64,000 bases of DNA. Source: Campylorhamphus procurvoides. Lineage: Eukaryota > Chordata > Aves > Passeriformes > Dendrocolaptidae. The notes under the pieces are model-generated. The model did not search any database. It saw only the letters and a program-made list of their open reading frames with translations, and was not told where the DNA came from. The translations under genes and the position numbers were made by a program. Positions 1 through 15,300 of the stretch are shown piece after piece. The DNA lies in contig WBMV01006439.1 of the NCBI GenBank assembly GCA_013396655.1, positions 248,001 to 312,000 of the forward strand. Reading direction: 5' to 3'. Every line of letters begins with the position of its first letter. Position 1 is the stretch's first letter.

Positions 1-1037
1 ACCAAAACAAAGAAAGCCTTCATCTTTACATCTTCCTAGTGATGAAAAGATTGAGAAAATAATAATAATAAAACAAAAATGAAATCATAGTTGATGTTTA
101 ATTATTTCATTCTCTTCAAGACAAACTCCTATAAGAAATCTCTGGGAGAATGCAGCATCTTCCCTGGGGACCTTCACTTCACTGCTTGGCCAACCTTGTG
201 TCATCATCCTCATCACTACCTGCTGAATACAATGAAATCGTTGTGAAGGGAATTATCTTCCTTAACAACAAACCCAATATGATTCCTACAAAATTCCTTT
301 CTATGTTTACGGAAAATATATTTATAAAAGTGGAAAAAATATTAAAAAGTCAATATTTCTGATGAAGAAATCTGAAGTTTGTTAAAAGATGTTTTACACT
401 GAAAAGATTTTAAATAAAAATATTCCACCAGTTCCAAGTTACTGATTTCATGATCATTGAAACCTATCATTACAAGAACATTTTGTAGTCTTTAAATTCA
501 CCCCACTTTTTCTGTGCTGTGCAGGAAGATTTAGTAAGTACAGGAGCTTCATGCAGATATGTTCATGGCAGTAAGCTTTTGTGTTTCAATTCCAAGGAGA
601 TATCTTGGTAGCTGTACTTGTGAGCGAGTGTCCCTGAAAACTATCTTTTGCAAAACTTGATTAATAAAGAGTAAAACACACAGTACATTTTGCCTTGTTC
701 TTGTGAATCCTTGCAATCTGACAGTTTCAAGAGCTGTTGAGCTGTTTGCTCACTATTCAGATGAGCCTGTGAAAGAGACAGCAGGGTAAGCATTTCAAGT
801 ATCTTTCACTATCTACCCTTCCATTTTGTCTTCTGAGTATCTTTCAAAGCTTCCCTGTGAGAGCCATATAGCAGATTAACAGAGCCTGAAAACAGTGTAA
901 TCATGTTATTTTTTTTTTCCTTTTGCATTTTAAAAGATTGAGTTTTATCCATTTTTGTATTCTTCATTCCCTCAACTGAACTAAGTCACTCTAAAATTTT
1001 GTGTTCCCCTCTGGATTCAAGTCCAGGCTGGCTATAC

Positions 1038-1038
<1 letters not shown>

Positions 1039-1071
<33 letters not shown>
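1039..1071. repeat. (AC)n microsatellite
   Basis: About 16 uninterrupted AC units running into an AT-rich stretch. A poly-G tract follows 30 bases later. Confidence 0.97.
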
Positions 1072-1074
<3 letters not shown>

Positions 1075-1101
1075 TTATATATTATTGTTAAAATTTGGGG
1101 A

Positions 1102-1113
1102 GGGGGGGGGGGG
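1102..1113. repeat. Poly-G tract (12 G)
   Basis: Twelve consecutive G, preceded by GGGGA. Length is prone to sequencing error. Confidence 0.9.
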
Positions 1114-3127
1114 TTGTTTCTGAATTTCCACATGACCTTGAGACCTTGAACACACCAGTATACAGTTGTCTGATTCAGATTCCTCAGCAGCATAATTTTT
1201 AAGGACTATTTTTCTTTCTCTGATGCATCAGCATTACAAGCTGAAATTACACTATTGCCAGAAGGCCTTCCACAGGAGCTTGAAAAGCAACCAGAAATGG
1301 ATGGGAGACTGAATCCCAATAAAAATACCTTAAAATAGCATTGGTGGCTACTCCAGTTTACGAAAGCTTGCACTGCTACTGCTCATGACATTCCTGTTTT
1401 GCATGTAAGGGGGGAATATTGCTCTCTAGAAAAGACCATGCCGCAAGCTATAAATTCACTACATAAACAGATAAAATATAAAAACATGTTTCTCCTTGCT
1501 CTGTGTGGGTTGCACTTGTAGCTTTCATTTATCAGATCATCACTCCATACACACATGCAAAATTAAGGTGATTGTTAAAGACATAGGTTAAAACCATAAA
1601 TAAACTATAGTCCATCAATAGTTATAATGTACCCCATCATTTTCTTTTATCAGCCAAGTGTGAAACACAGGCACAGACATTGAACACTCATTTAATTGAA
1701 TCACAGTTGCTTAAGTGCTCTCAAGAGGTGATAAATTAAAAAGTGTTTTATTGATGAAAGAAATAGGTTTCTGCAAGTTGAAGAAGCAATATGGCATGCA
1801 TCTAGTAATAAACTGTTGGCTGTCCAATAACACCAAATTTCTACCAACAAAAATTTTCTGTGAGCTTTTTAACACAGAAGGAAGAATAAACAGAAGATTC
1901 CAACCCAGATATGGCTTTGTTTTACTTTGGTTTTTTGGTCAAATTAGTGTCAAGTTAAATGAAGAGCTGGTCAAACTATTTCTTGAAAGCAAATATTTCA
2001 AATAATCCAATTTATTTTGACTTGAATAAATGTACCCCAGATAAATGCCTGTTAGCTAGTTTTATGGGTGTTTTCCAAATTTTGAAACTATGACCTTTTC
2101 TTTTCTGCAAACTCCTTTTTTCCTAAAAAAAATCTTGTCAATTTTTTAAAAGGTTTTGCAATTCCAAATAATATTGCACTGGCTATGAGAAGTCATGGAA
2201 TAAGGTAAAATATTTACAGGTTTATCTGCAAAAATCCATTGTATATTTAATGAAATTTCTTTTTCCTTAGAAATTACTATATAAAATCCTGAGCTGTCTA
2301 AATATAGTTGAATTTAGCAAGGGCAAGATGCCATATTCTATGTCCTGTAGTAACTTGCAATGGAATAAAATAGGAAAGATGCTTAAAAATGTTATGATTT
2401 CAGCCTTTTCCTCCTGTACTGCTTTCGACTGGACCACAGTTAACTTCCTTCACAGTAGTTTGAATGGGGCAATATGTTTGGTATTTGTAACTGAAACAGT
2501 GTTGGTAAAACACTGATGATTTAACTATTGCTGAGCAGTGCTTTCATACCATCCAGGGGGCATGGCTGGGACAGCCTGTCTTTTTTCCCCTAGAACATTT
2601 CACAACCCTCTCCCTACCTTTTCTTGTTTCACATTTGAATAGAATCTTTGCTATGGAAGCAAAGATCACAACCACAACTTTATTAAAAATAAAGTGCAAT
2701 CATATACTTTCTTCAGAGGCCTTATTGAATAAGTGGAAACAGACAAAACCACACCCCAAACAATCCCAAACTGATAGATGCTTAGAGCTATTCCTCCTTC
2801 TTCCCTGCCTGTACATGGAGACTGATGGTGTTGTAGTTCCTAATGGGACTCAGACTCATGCAGCCAAAGACCTAAATTGCCTTTGTGAGATGCCAGTACT
2901 TGTTTTGCACCACACAGAGACATCAGAGCCATCCACCCAAGGGCCCAGTGCCTGGCTCTAGATCAAGTGACAATGTGAGCTCATGTACATGCTGCTCAGG
3001 ACAAGCTCTGCTACAAAGCCCTGGCAGAAGCTCTTCAGAGTACGTGTAAACCTAGGTCACCTCCATGCTCTATTTGACACCTCCATGAGTTTAAGACATT
3101 ATTATTTCTAGAGCTTTTTCAAATCAA

Positions 3128-3160
3128 CCTTTCTTCCTTCCTTCCTTCTTCTTTCTCTCT
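3128..3160. repeat. CTTC-rich low-complexity tract
   Basis: Pyrimidine run with imperfect CTTC units (cttccttccttccttcttctttctctc). Confidence 0.8.
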
Positions 3161-6100
3161 TCATGGGCATCTGTTGCAAGCCCTGGACCTTGATTTGAAG
3201 GCATATGGAAAGGCTCTGTAGGGGGACCACTACTAATCCTTCCCCAACTGACCAGTGGGAACAACCTTGAACAGAATTGCCCCCAGAAACCCATCTGAAT
3301 TTAATCACAGAAGAAACTGGTTGACTCAATCCAATGGAAAAAAAAAAAGTCTGAACAGGGAAACTGAGATGTTAAGACGATAAAGATATTCTCATCCTTC
3401 TGCAAGGTACCAATGTGGAAATCTCATTTTGCTGTGAAAGTTTATGGAATGAAATCTTTCTGATATGTGAAAGACAGGCTTTTGATTTGTCAGAATATCA
3501 GCTATTTCTGGTCCATCAGGCACACTGATGATGTTTGGGCATTTCTGAAAACTTGAGTACGCTGCTTGGTAAGCACCTTAAAATTCCACTATGAGAAACT
3601 AAAATGGAAAGATTTAAGCTTAGAACAAAGAAAACAAAATAAAATTACTTTTTTTCAGTCTGCAGCTATATCAGAAACTCAACAATTTTTTCAGGATTTT
3701 ATCAATATGGGAAAATATTTTTGTTGGAAAAAAAAATGTTAATCTCTTTTTCCATTCTGTATCTTAAAAAACACCTTTTGTTTATTTATCTGTCTGGCAG
3801 TATAAAGTTTTCCGGCAGCAAAATATAATCTTTCCATTCAAATTTACAAAATTAATATCTACATAGTGGACCATTTTATAACAAAACAGTAAATTAAATA
3901 CAATACTGCTTCATGTTCTTTGCCCTCATCTCTCAGGATTCATATTGAGATGTAATATATTAGGTGTCTGGGTGGTGTGTGATAAAAACTGTGCCTGTTT
4001 TCACATTTGGGTGCTTAAACAGTCTTCATTGTTCCACCCAGTTTAATAGTGAAATCCTAGCTGTTAGAACCTCCTACATGAATGCATTTTTGAATATATG
4101 TTAGTGATAATGTAGTCTCTTCATCATGTGTGAGAAGCAATGCAAAGCAAAAGCCTGGAAGTGATCCTTCTGCAAGGTATGGATGATGATGCTACCCTTA
4201 AAACACTCTTGCCAAGTGTTTCAGAAATGATAGGATGTCTTAAAAAAAGTTCTTAAATTTTCTTTTCAATTTGTACATTTTCTTCTCTCTCTAGGTGATT
4301 TTGTGCTCAGCTGATAAGGGGTTTGAGCAACCTTTTCCATTAAGGAAGTATTAATGGAGAACTAAGCATTCTATTGTGTGAAAACTAATTCCCGTTAGAT
4401 GATGTTGGCTGCACAGTATGTAAGGGCAAACCCCTTCAGTAAATAGAGAAAAGCAGAAGTCAAAAAAGCAAAAAATCAAAGTTAGAAGTAAGCACCTATT
4501 GAGCTAAGGTAGATTCATCGAGCAACTGCAGAGCAAAGCCACCTGCTCTCTTTGTGAAATTGTGAGAAGTGTGAGAAATCACAGAGAAAAGATAAAAAAG
4601 CAGCATCTGGTGTCCAAAGCTGGACTTGAGGGGTGAAATAACCTGGAACTGGGGAATGCTCAGTAGACAGCTGTGAGGCTGTGTCTGCTTCCTGGAGGAA
4701 TGGCCCTTTCAAAGAATAACCTGCTTTGACTACTTGGCCTTAGCATCATATCAGGACACAGACAGAGACATTTCATAAATATCTGAGTATACCAGCATGG
4801 CAATCATTCCCACATAAAGTTTATAATTCAGGCAATTATAGATTTATAAAAGGCCATGTTTCTTTCACAGTTTATCTCAGTTGAAAACAAAAGGGAGATA
4901 AACAAGAAAAACAAGACCACTAAGTTCTGAAGGGACCATCAACAACATTGGACATGTAGGTGGTCTGAATATGACTTCATTTGCTTAGTTACTTTCTCAG
5001 GAAAGTTGAGGCTTTGCTTTTTTTTCCTTTCACTGCTTTCTTCTGTCTATTTAATTCCGGTTTAAACTGAAAATGATAAATTGGTACAGTGTAGTTAAAA
5101 TTATTCAAGTGCTTCAAACAACTAACATTCAGTGCGATCAGAATGGAGATCTGACAAACTAAAGTGTCAGAATATGTTCCTGCTTTTCATTAAAATACAG
5201 GTTTCTGAGAAGTGACACATTTGAATGTTGATTTATTTCAATTATTTGTATGTGCCAATCGATTGCTTGCTGCAATAATGAAAGATTAGATCATTTTAAT
5301 AGAAAGATCCAAGCCCAGTGTTCCCTTTCACTGGAAACAGCCCCTTCAATAGTCCTATACTTAACTGCTGGAACACCAATATAATCCTAGTTTAAATAGG
5401 AATATTACCACTGATTTCAAACAAGGCCAACTTGCACGCAGTGTAACTTGACTTGTTTTAGAACAAGACAGAATCTGCTCAACAGAAATTGATTTCTTCC
5501 TTCCTGGAGCACCATTAACTGTTGTAGGTCTGCAGAATTTGCTGCGGCTGTATTATAGGTTTAGTGGACCCCACAAGAGAGCTTTAGTTAAGCATGAAGG
5601 ATATATTTCGATTCACTTTTTTTCCCTTCTCTTAGGGGGGAGTCAATATTTAACTAAAGGTTTTGAATAAAGTTAATTTTTCAGTGATTGCCATTGTTGA
5701 TTGATAGTGATCTTTTACTAGATTTATAAATTTAGAAGAAAGAGATGCCCAAATGGGTACAACTGATTAAGGAAAAGACAAGTGATACTCAAAGGGAAGT
5801 ACAGAAACTTGGCTTCTCTAGCTCAGTAAGAGAAAGGGTGAGAAGGAATATGCTTGATCTTTCTAAAAACAATAGAATCTACATACTGGATACTGTTGCG
5901 TCCACTTTCAGCAACTGAAAGCTGTTATTCCAAAAAGCAAATACCTATACTAAACTTGGGCTGAAAATAGGGAAAAGATTCCTACCTTTGTGAACAAGTA
6001 GGTTTTAGCAGACATTTCTAAGTAGACTGAAGGAGGAAACCCAGATGACTTTTACCTAGAACATTTTCTGCAATAATTTATTTGTTTCTTTATTTATATT

Positions 6101-8418
6101 ATTAACTATAATTGTTATTAATTTATATTGGTAAATAGACCAAACTTGGACTGTCTAGTTCTCCCATCTTCAATTCCTATTATGAGCATTTAAAGTCAGC
6201 AGAAAAGGCTATTAGGTTAATGACCTTAATTTAGCATCAGATATACCATAGGGTTGTTGGTTTGGGTTTTTTTGCAGCTTTTATAAACATTTTGAGGTTT
6301 TATAGTCACTTTGGGGCTTTCTGAAGTCAGCTGAACTGTGCTTTTTTTTCTCATGCCTAGTGAGGAATATTTATTATTATAGCAAAAGATTTACTGACCT
6401 ACCCCTACCTTATGACAAGTTAGGCTTTTAATGTAATCTGGTTGTCTGAGGTTGCCAACAGAGGTGTGGGCAGCCTTTAACAGCAGTGCAGCTCTTCCTC
6501 AGATGGGTTTCCAAGATGGGAGAAGCATCTCCATCTCTTGAGATGCTTATCACATATCCAGTGAGCCCAGAGGAAACTAAGACAGGTACTGGAGGCTAGA
6601 GGCCTTCGATCAACTAAAGGGAATCAGGAAGAAAGCTAACCCTAACTACCCCCTGTATGTACTTTTATGAGTTAAAGCCTTCTCTGAAGTCACAAGACTG
6701 CAAAGCATGGGCTTTCATGGTGCACCTGAAGATGTGTTTTTCAGGGGTGTGGGATGAGTGGTGCTTAATAAAAGACAACAAAAGTATTTTTTGTGATGAT
6801 CTCTGATATACCAGACTGATTTAACTTTGCTCCAAATAGCTCAAAATGTGAAGAGCATACCCTCTGTGTGGCAGCAGGACAAATGTTCAACCTTTTCTTC
6901 TCTTTCCTCCCTACCCAACCTTCATTCTACAGTGACAGCTGCAGGGAGGAGCCAGTCAGACCCTTTCAGCTGACTTGTTTGGACTTAGAGTTTTTATGTA
7001 GTTGATTATCCATGTTCCTCCCAGTCCATGAGTATCTACATGGCCCACTCCCACACATACCTCTCCCTAGTCTCTCCTTATCTATATTTGTTCCCCCTAA
7101 GCTCCTGACAAAACCAAAGAAGCCACCCCACAATGTCACATCCGTACTTTAGTCCTTGCCTTTTCTGTGAAAGCTTGAGGTCCAAGGCAGGAGTCTCACC
7201 AAGTGGGAGTTAGTCTTGTGTGGCTTCTCAGCAGTGACACAAAAGAGGGACCAGGAACAGCAGCAGTAACAAGAAGCCACCAATTCACCGCTTAAGGGAA
7301 ATTACACTATTTTTGATCACTTTTTGCATGATTTTAAGTTATACAGGACCTAGTTTTTATGCTACTTTGCAACATATAGGGTAATAATAATTTTTAAACT
7401 TAGATAGATTTTGAAGTCTGTTGAGAATAGAATTATAAATTTTCCCAAAAATCAAGTACTTTGATGGATGAGAGGACAGAGGTTTAAACATGAGGGTTTT
7501 TGGAAAATGCTGGTATAAACAGTAATACACATAAACCAGGGGGAAAAATAATATTTTCTGTTTAATCTTTCAATTATTTCATAATTTTATTTCATAAATG
7601 TTAAATTTTAATAATCCTTGTCTGTTGAAAATGTTGTTGCATTTAGTGCATTATATCAGAAATATAAGAAGTGAAACCAAGTTATACATACATGATCAGA
7701 TTTAGAAAATTACTTGTTTCCAAGTAGTTAAAGACAGAAAAAACATTGACAAGGCCAAATACTCACTTTTACCTTCAGAAACACCTGATTTTAAAGTCTG
7801 GAACTCTGAAAATAAGCATTCTTTTAACACTGGTCTTGTATGCAGCTCATTAGTCACTGTACCTCCACTCTAAAAATATTATTATGTAGTGTAAGTTGGT
7901 ATTAAAATCATGTTTCTGTAGTGATTACTAAAATAATAGCTTAAGAAAGAGGTTTCTATGGTGAGCTTATTATTTGGTTGTTAAGCAGTTATGCTTCTTA
8001 ACATTCATTGTAAGAAGAGGCAATATTTCTAAAACCAGAATTCTCAGATTTTCTTCCTGGCATTCCTCACAAGTAGTTCAGCAGAAGCAGCTCATTAAAT
8101 TCTAGGATTCCTCCAAATGTTTTGCCCTCAGCTATTGTGTGACAACTCCTGAGCAGTCTCACAGTCATGGATTCAAAGGGAACAGTCAGAAACTACTTAT
8201 TTTGGGGGAAAGGATGGTCTAACTCCTTGCCAGGCTCAGCATGTGTTCAGGTGAAAAGCTGTTCCCACCAGGGAGGCAGCATGATTGGCACAGACAGGCA
8301 GGCTAGATAGGGGCTGCCTTGTCAGCATGGACCATTCAGTAGGATTAGCTGTATTGCTAAACGTAACTAAACATCTTGCCTCTTGGAACTGATCACATAA
8401 AGAAACAGAAAAGCAAAA

Positions 8419-9330
8419 GATCACAGAATCAGAGAATAACAGAATATGCTGAGTTGGAAGGGAAGCACCATGATCACGGAGTTCAACCCTTAGCCTTACC
8501 CCAAGAATCATATCATGTGCCTGACAGTATCATCTAAAGGCTTCTTGAACTCTGTCAGGCTTAGTGCTGTGACCACTTCCCTGGTGAGCCTGTTGCAGTG
8601 CCCAACCACCCTCTGGGTGAAGAACCTCTTTCTAATATGCAACCTAAACATCCCCTAACACAACCTCAGGTGATTCCCTTAGGTCCTCTCACTGGTCAAC
8701 ACAGGGAAGAGATCAGTGCCTGCCCCTTCTCTTCCTGCCATGAGGAAGTTGTAACTGCAATGAGGGGTCCCTTCAGTCTCCTCTTCTCCAGACTGAACGG
8801 AGAACAAGTGACCTCAGCTGCTCCTCATAGGGCTTTCTCTCAAGGCCTTTCATCATCTTAGTTGCCTTCCTTTGGATACTCTATAAGATCTGAATATCTT
8901 TCTTATATTGCAGTGCCCAAAACTGCACACAATGTCCAAGGTGAGGCCGCCCCAGTGCAGAGCAGAGCAGGACAATCCCCTCCCTCGACCAGCTGGCGAT
9001 GCTTCGCTTGATGTCCCCAGGACACTGTTGGCCCTCCTGGCTGCCAGGGCACTACTGATTCATATTCAGCTTGCCATCAACCAGGACTCCAGGTCCCTTT
9101 CCATGGCACTGCTTTCCAGCATCTCATTCCCCAGTCTGTATGTACATCCAGGAGTGTCCCATTTCAGGTGCAGAATCCAGCACTTCCCCTTGTTGAACTT
9201 CATCTGGTTGGTGATTGCCCAGTCCTCTGATTTGTAGAGGTCTCTAATTTATCAAGATCTTGGGACAATGCACATTCCCGTCCCTGCCCAGCACTGCAAA
9301 CTGTCAGCACAGCACTTCAGCACACTGCTG
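8419..9330 (-). mobile_element. CR1 LINE, 5'-truncated 3' end
   Basis: Reads as CR1 on the minus strand. The 3' end, with its TCTGTTATTCTCTGATTCTG-type tail, lies near 8419. Toward 9330 the minus strand encodes decayed reverse-transcriptase C-terminal sequence such as FNKGKCWILHL followed by a YRLGNEMLESS-like stretch. About 0.9 kb remains, with broken frames, so the copy is inactive. Short plus-strand open frames in this interval are by-products. Confidence 0.88.
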
Positions 9331-12300
9331 ATTTCTCTTGAAGACAAAAAGCAGCTCAGCTCTCTCAGAAGCAAAAGCTCATGGTAGTTTCCTGAAATGG
9401 CTCTTTCATCATTACCTGAGGGGCTGCTGTGAAGCTTGTCATGGCTTATTAGGGCTGGCTCCTACCTACAGCCATCACAGCCTCCTTGCTTCAGATTGTG
9501 TGCACACGTTCTCTCTCTCTCAAACTTTGTTAGCAAGATTATTTTGATTTTAATGAGAGTATTTATTTTTTTTTTTTAAATTTGCTTCAGGTAGCTGAAT
9601 TCAACCATGGAAATGGTGAACCACATAGGGGACTCTATAGAAAGAATAAGTACATACATCCCCACCCTCCACACACACATGCACATGCATTATTTATGAC
9701 TGTGTTTCCACCTGTGCTGACACAGATGGAAATTTACAACTGCGATGAGAAAGTTACAAGCAGTACCTCAGAAATTCCACATTTTACTGAGCTGCGTTAT
9801 TATGGCACATTTGTCAGGCAGCCAAACACTATGTCAGCCCCAGAATTGATTTATAGCAACATCTGTAAGAATATTTGAGGAAGAGGAGAAAACCAATGTC
9901 CACTTTTGAGTTCAGTGTTCCAAACACACTAATGGTGGTAGCAGATTCACAAACAGAAAACACAGAAATAAACAACATGTTTAAAGGGTTATGTGCTAAA
10001 CGTTACAAATGGAGAGGGGAAAATAAGAAAGTACTTTTCAGACGGGAGAATAACCACAGCCTTTCCAGGCATGTTTTAATTTAGCTATATAAAACACCTG
10101 GCCCTAAAAAAAATCAGATACTTTTTTTTTTATTTTTTTCTGAGGAATATATGGAGCTTGAGCAGGAAGCCCACATGTGCTTAAAACTCCTTTGTGAAAG
10201 ACCTCATTAAAAAAAATCCACTAAATTTATATAATAGTTACTTTGTAATTGCTATGAACTATATGAACAAATCTTTACTTCTCCATTCAAGAATGTTTTG
10301 TGAGGAGAAAAGAGGTCCAACACTAGTAAAAATCTGGAAAGGTTTGGGCAAAGAAAAGAGGTAGGAATGCCTTTCCCAGATCCCTCTCCTCAGCCTCTGC
10401 ACCTACAATAACTTGCTTTGCTGTTAGCTTATGAAATATTTTCTCTGCAAGACAGCAAGATATTGAAAAAAAACAGGGAAGGTAGCTGATGACATTTGGG
10501 AATGCTGAATATGACTTCCATTATCCTGCAACACAGTGCTGTTTAAGTTGCTTTTTTCAAAAAGTAAATGAAGTTGATCAAACATTGTAGACTCCAGGAA
10601 GTTTCCTCAGCTGCCTTGTTTGAGAGATAACTGTGTGATGTAGCCTTTTATTTGCACTTCAGTTTAACAGGAGAGATGATTTGGGCGTTGTTCACACAGC
10701 TGCTTAATCTGAGGTGCTGTTTGAGATCTGATGGAGCAGGGCAACCCTGAGGGGGGTGGGAGTCCCCTGGAGAGCAAGCCTGCCAATTGCGGCTCCCCCA
10801 ACAGCTGCACAGCAGCAGTGCTAAGAGGCCACCCAGTGCTTGTTAAGAACCCACCTTGGGTTACACAGAAAGTGCTGGGACCAGCTTCCTAAAGCTCTCA
10901 AAGTGTACAGAGAACAGAACGTTTCTAATCACAGGGAAAAATACAGAGCCTGACTCTTTATGATTATAGAAACTTGTTGAGTCAATACTTCTAAGAAGAT
11001 ATCAAGAAGAGAAACATGCTCTGGCAGCAGTGAGAATCAATCCATAGGGACGTGTCAATGTCAGATCAAATGGATTTGGGAAGAGGGATCTACAGCAGGG
11101 AGAGAGCAAGCAACAGTTCTACCCCCTCCCACTCCAGTTGTATGCCTGGTCTGTATTGCCCTGATAACCCAAAGGGCTCTGCACTCTCTATTCCAGTTCT
11201 GAATGGAAAAGGGAAAATTCCAAAACAAAAACAAAAATAATTTTGTGACAAGTAATTTCAAAATGAAAATTCAAAGCATTTCAATTTTTTCTGATTTTTT
11301 TTCATGTTCTGATTTAAGCCATTTAGTAAAACAAATTCAGTGACTCAGAGAGTTTGACTTCACCTTCTCTCTTTTTTAAAAAAGAAAAAACCCATACTTT
11401 GAATGAAAATGCTGTTTCTGACAGAACTGCCTGTGTTGATAGGTGAAATAACATAGTTGTTACAAGCTACAGAGCAATAAACAAACACATTTTTAAAACA
11501 AGGCATTTAAGAACCTCTGTCTATGTTAAAGGATAATTTTATTCATTGTTAATGCAGCTTTCTGATTAGTCATATTTTCCATCATCACCACCATTTTACT
11601 ACTTTACCTACTGTGTGGTCACAGCTGTGTGAAATTTAATTCATTCTAAGTACATTTTTAGATGTAGGTTTTTGTGCGCTTGCCAAAATCTGAGAGCAGA
11701 TTAACTTTTCCCTGCTAACAGCAAATACCTGCGACGCCGCTGTGAGCAACCCTGACACTTTTCATTCTTTAGCTTACATGGAAGGCTGTGTAAGCTAATT
11801 ACAATGGAGGCCGTGTTTCCCCTTTCCTAAGGGAAGGTTAATAGAGAAAGAACTTTACACTAATACAGAATCCGTTCAGTCTGTGGCAGAAGCCAGGCTA
11901 CGGGCACCTGGCTGCTGTAGCACTGATGCTTTCTTAATGCTGCTGGCTTACCAACCCGCAGCAGGTAGCAGTACAAATACAGTTTATTTTAAGCTAGGAG
12001 AGTGGCTAGTTTCAGCTGTTAAAGCTGGCTTATTATATATGTCTTCTACCACTTATTCAAATAGTAACTTCTTCATTGCTGTGCTAGTCAGCCACAGCTA
12101 TTAAAAATCCATAGAACAAAAGCCTCATTCAGAGAACTGTTAACAATTATTATGTGGTACAAGTGGATCAAATACTTTTTTTTGTGAGTTCTCTGGTTAG
12201 TCAATAGTCTGCAAATTTTTTCTGTGTGCTGTAATGCAGGTCACGAGGGACCTCCAGATGTCAAATGGAAGACCAAGTCTTTCTGGTTACTTCTAAGAGT

Positions 12301-15300
12301 CTAGAATCACAATGATACTGAAAAGCAATTCCAAAATCCTCAATGTACTCTGCAACCTGAAGAAAATGCACAGCTGTCCCATTCAAGGGCTAATAGCGTG
12401 GCAGCTCTAGTTCCTTGATAAGCTTATTGAACTGTGTTATGAGGAGTAAATGTTAAAACCTGCACAAATTATTCCCTTGGAATAAGGGGATTATTCAAAA
12501 CCTCTCTATGATATAACAGGAACTCCATCCTTCCTCCTCTTCATTCACTTTACAGTATCTCTGTAGCTCTGCCTTACAGTAGCTTTGCCTTCTTCCCTAA
12601 CATATGGCGTGCCAGCCTATTAGCAGCAGGACAAAACTAGATATGGCTGTCCAGTGCTGGCACATCTATGAAAATCAGGATGAAACCCCACCATCTGATG
12701 AACGGAGACCGAAGCCCTGAATTCTCCATGATATAGCAAAGCAAAATAGAAGCATAAAAAAACCCCAAGGATATTAATGTCAATCCCTTCATTACAGTCT
12801 TTTTTTTCAGTAATTTCTAAAATAAATAGGCTGAATACCAGGAAGAGTGCTAAAGGTAGCTTCTTTAACTGCTTAGTAACAGATGTGGTTTTGCATCATT
12901 TTGCCATAAAAGAAGCTGAAGCCTCACTGATAAAGATGTTACATCAAACGGCTCTATAATCAATACCTGAATTTTGATAATCCAGCAGTAAACCCAAATT
13001 CTAAGTCATAGCTTAGCCATGCACGTTTCAATTACACATTCACTGCACATTCATACAAAGATGTTCCTAAAGCTGTGGCTAGCCCATCTCCCCACAATTC
13101 CCCTCCTCTCTTCTAGCACCCAAACACTGCTTTACTTCAGGCACCTGCACTGTGCTCTGTAAAGTGAATCCCTTTGTCCTAGCCTGACACCACAGTGACA
13201 GGGCAAGGAGAGAAACTGGAGGCAGAGTAGTCTAGGTGACCAGAGAGGGTCCCCTGAGGACATGGGAGCAGTATTGAGCTGAGAAAAAGAGCAGCATGGG
13301 AAACAGGAGAGGCCACACTTGCCTTTTTGGTAACTTTTGGTAAGTTATAGGGTGTGCACATATGTTATTTTGGAGGAACTACTGACCTCTAAGTATTTCA
13401 GCACAACCATGATAAGCAGCTTTTGCCAAAAATTAGCGAGCAAAGATACTATTGCTTTTATTCCCTCCTGGAACACTTCCCTGAAATATAATAAAGGAAG
13501 GTATCTGCTAACTTCTTCATCGGAGTAAATGGGTTACGTACAAGAACTGCATCTGCTCTCCTCTCCCCTTATTTTCTTAATAAAATAATTTCATAAGGCT
13601 GGTAAACTGGCATCCAACTAGTCAGACGTTCTCTATGACAAAGCAATATTCAAAGTGAGAAAAGGCAGAAGACCTAAGAAAGTTTAATTCCCTGAGACAT
13701 GTCACATCTGCAACAAGATGTCCTGCAAGTTGCTAGTAAAATTTCTGCTTATATTTACATTCAAAAAGCAACACAAACCCCAGTTATGGTCCTGGCTTGT
13801 AAGGCTGTCAGAACACAAATCTATGTCTCAATTTTAAGCTTCTACGAAGCAGGTCAAGGAATAAGGCTTAAGTGTTCAAGGATCCCCAAGACTGAAATAA
13901 ATAATGTTTGGTGACACTAGTAAGTCCTCAGCTGGAAAAGTGGAAATATTCTTCAGCAGAAACTTTGAGCCTAGCTCTTTGCCATTTGTCAAGATCCATT
14001 TATAGTTCAGCAAAGACCTCTAAATTAAAGCGTTTGGTGCTGAAATAGTGTAGCACTACGTAAGATTCTTCTGTGTTTCAAATAGTAGCGGCCTTCTGTA
14101 TGCAGGTATCCCCCCACTGTTATCTCATGAACACAATTTAGGTTACCCAGTTAAGAAATGCTTGCTCCAGAGAGATTCTGGTAAATGAGTAACTCCATTT
14201 ATCTGTCTAAAATTATTATTCAGGGCTTCCAGAAAATATACCTCAGCAATTGCTTGTATGAGTTCAATGGGCAAAACATTTTGTTGTGTAAAGCATTAAG
14301 AGGATACTGCCTTTAAGAACATTCTACAAGTTTTAAGGGACCCCATGACAAGATTCCATTTGCTGCTGGTCATGAAACTGCAAAATGTCTGTCATTCAGC
14401 AAGACTTGTGTCTCATTTTGTGACTCTGAGATGCAGTGTAAGCTTTACTTAATGTTGGCTGCAATTTATTTTCCCACCACATCAACCAACAATTTAGCTT
14501 TCAGCTGTGTAAATATCCAGCTACCAGCTCCCTAACATCTGGATCTTCAGATGGGAAAAGGGAAAAAAAAAAGAGAGAAGGAAGGCAAATGAACTTGCAA
14601 GGCTTTAAAACAAATGTTTGAAACAATCAGTCATCTTTAAAAGAACTACTAAGATATTGCAACAATCTTGAAATTTAGATTGCCCCTGTATTTAATCACA
14701 AAAACTCATGCTGGCAGAAAAGAGGATTTGGGAACTTTCACTTCCATTTCTGGGTCTTAAGGCATCAAAATGTAAGTCATTCATATCTTTAGGTTGCTAA
14801 ATGAAACTTGATGGAAAGCATTTAAAATTCAGTCATTGACCCTGAACATTTATTTAGGTACAGAGATCCAAACCGTTGGAAGATTAGGATCTTTGCAAGG
14901 AAGATGGAAAAGAAATAAAATTACATTGCTGCTGTTCTCAACCTTCCCCCACTACAGAAAATAAATTTAAGGCTTGTTTTTCATGATGGACCTTTAACAT
15001 GGAGCTCCTAAGGATAGACATGAAACCTGGAATGAAAGATGTACTTACTGTTTATAACTTTGGTATTTTTTAATATGTCAAAAGGCAATGTCTGGTTACA
15101 AACAGGAGCCATCGGAGCCCCCAGCTTTTCACTCCCTAAAGAAGGGGTCACTGGGGAGGGGAGTGCAAGGGAGAGAAAGGAGACCTATTGAGTGAATCAA
15201 ATTTAAGATTTCTTGCCTTACTGACTTAAAGGTTTTTGCTCAACTCATGAAAAATTGATCTCTTTCAAATGTACTTAATTATAATCAAATACCCATATCA

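Larger units (their letters stand above)
1..8418. other. Intergenic, 3' of LRIG3
   Basis: AT-rich unique DNA. Apart from the AC, G and CTTC tracts I see no gene. The longest open frames (about 100 codons, such as 2635-2961) have no recognisable protein character. Confidence 0.75.

Noticed and set aside
8236..9237. Several open frames of 87-109 codons
   Set aside because: The frames within 8419-9237 are shadow frames of the CR1 element, and the one starting at 8236 largely overlaps it.
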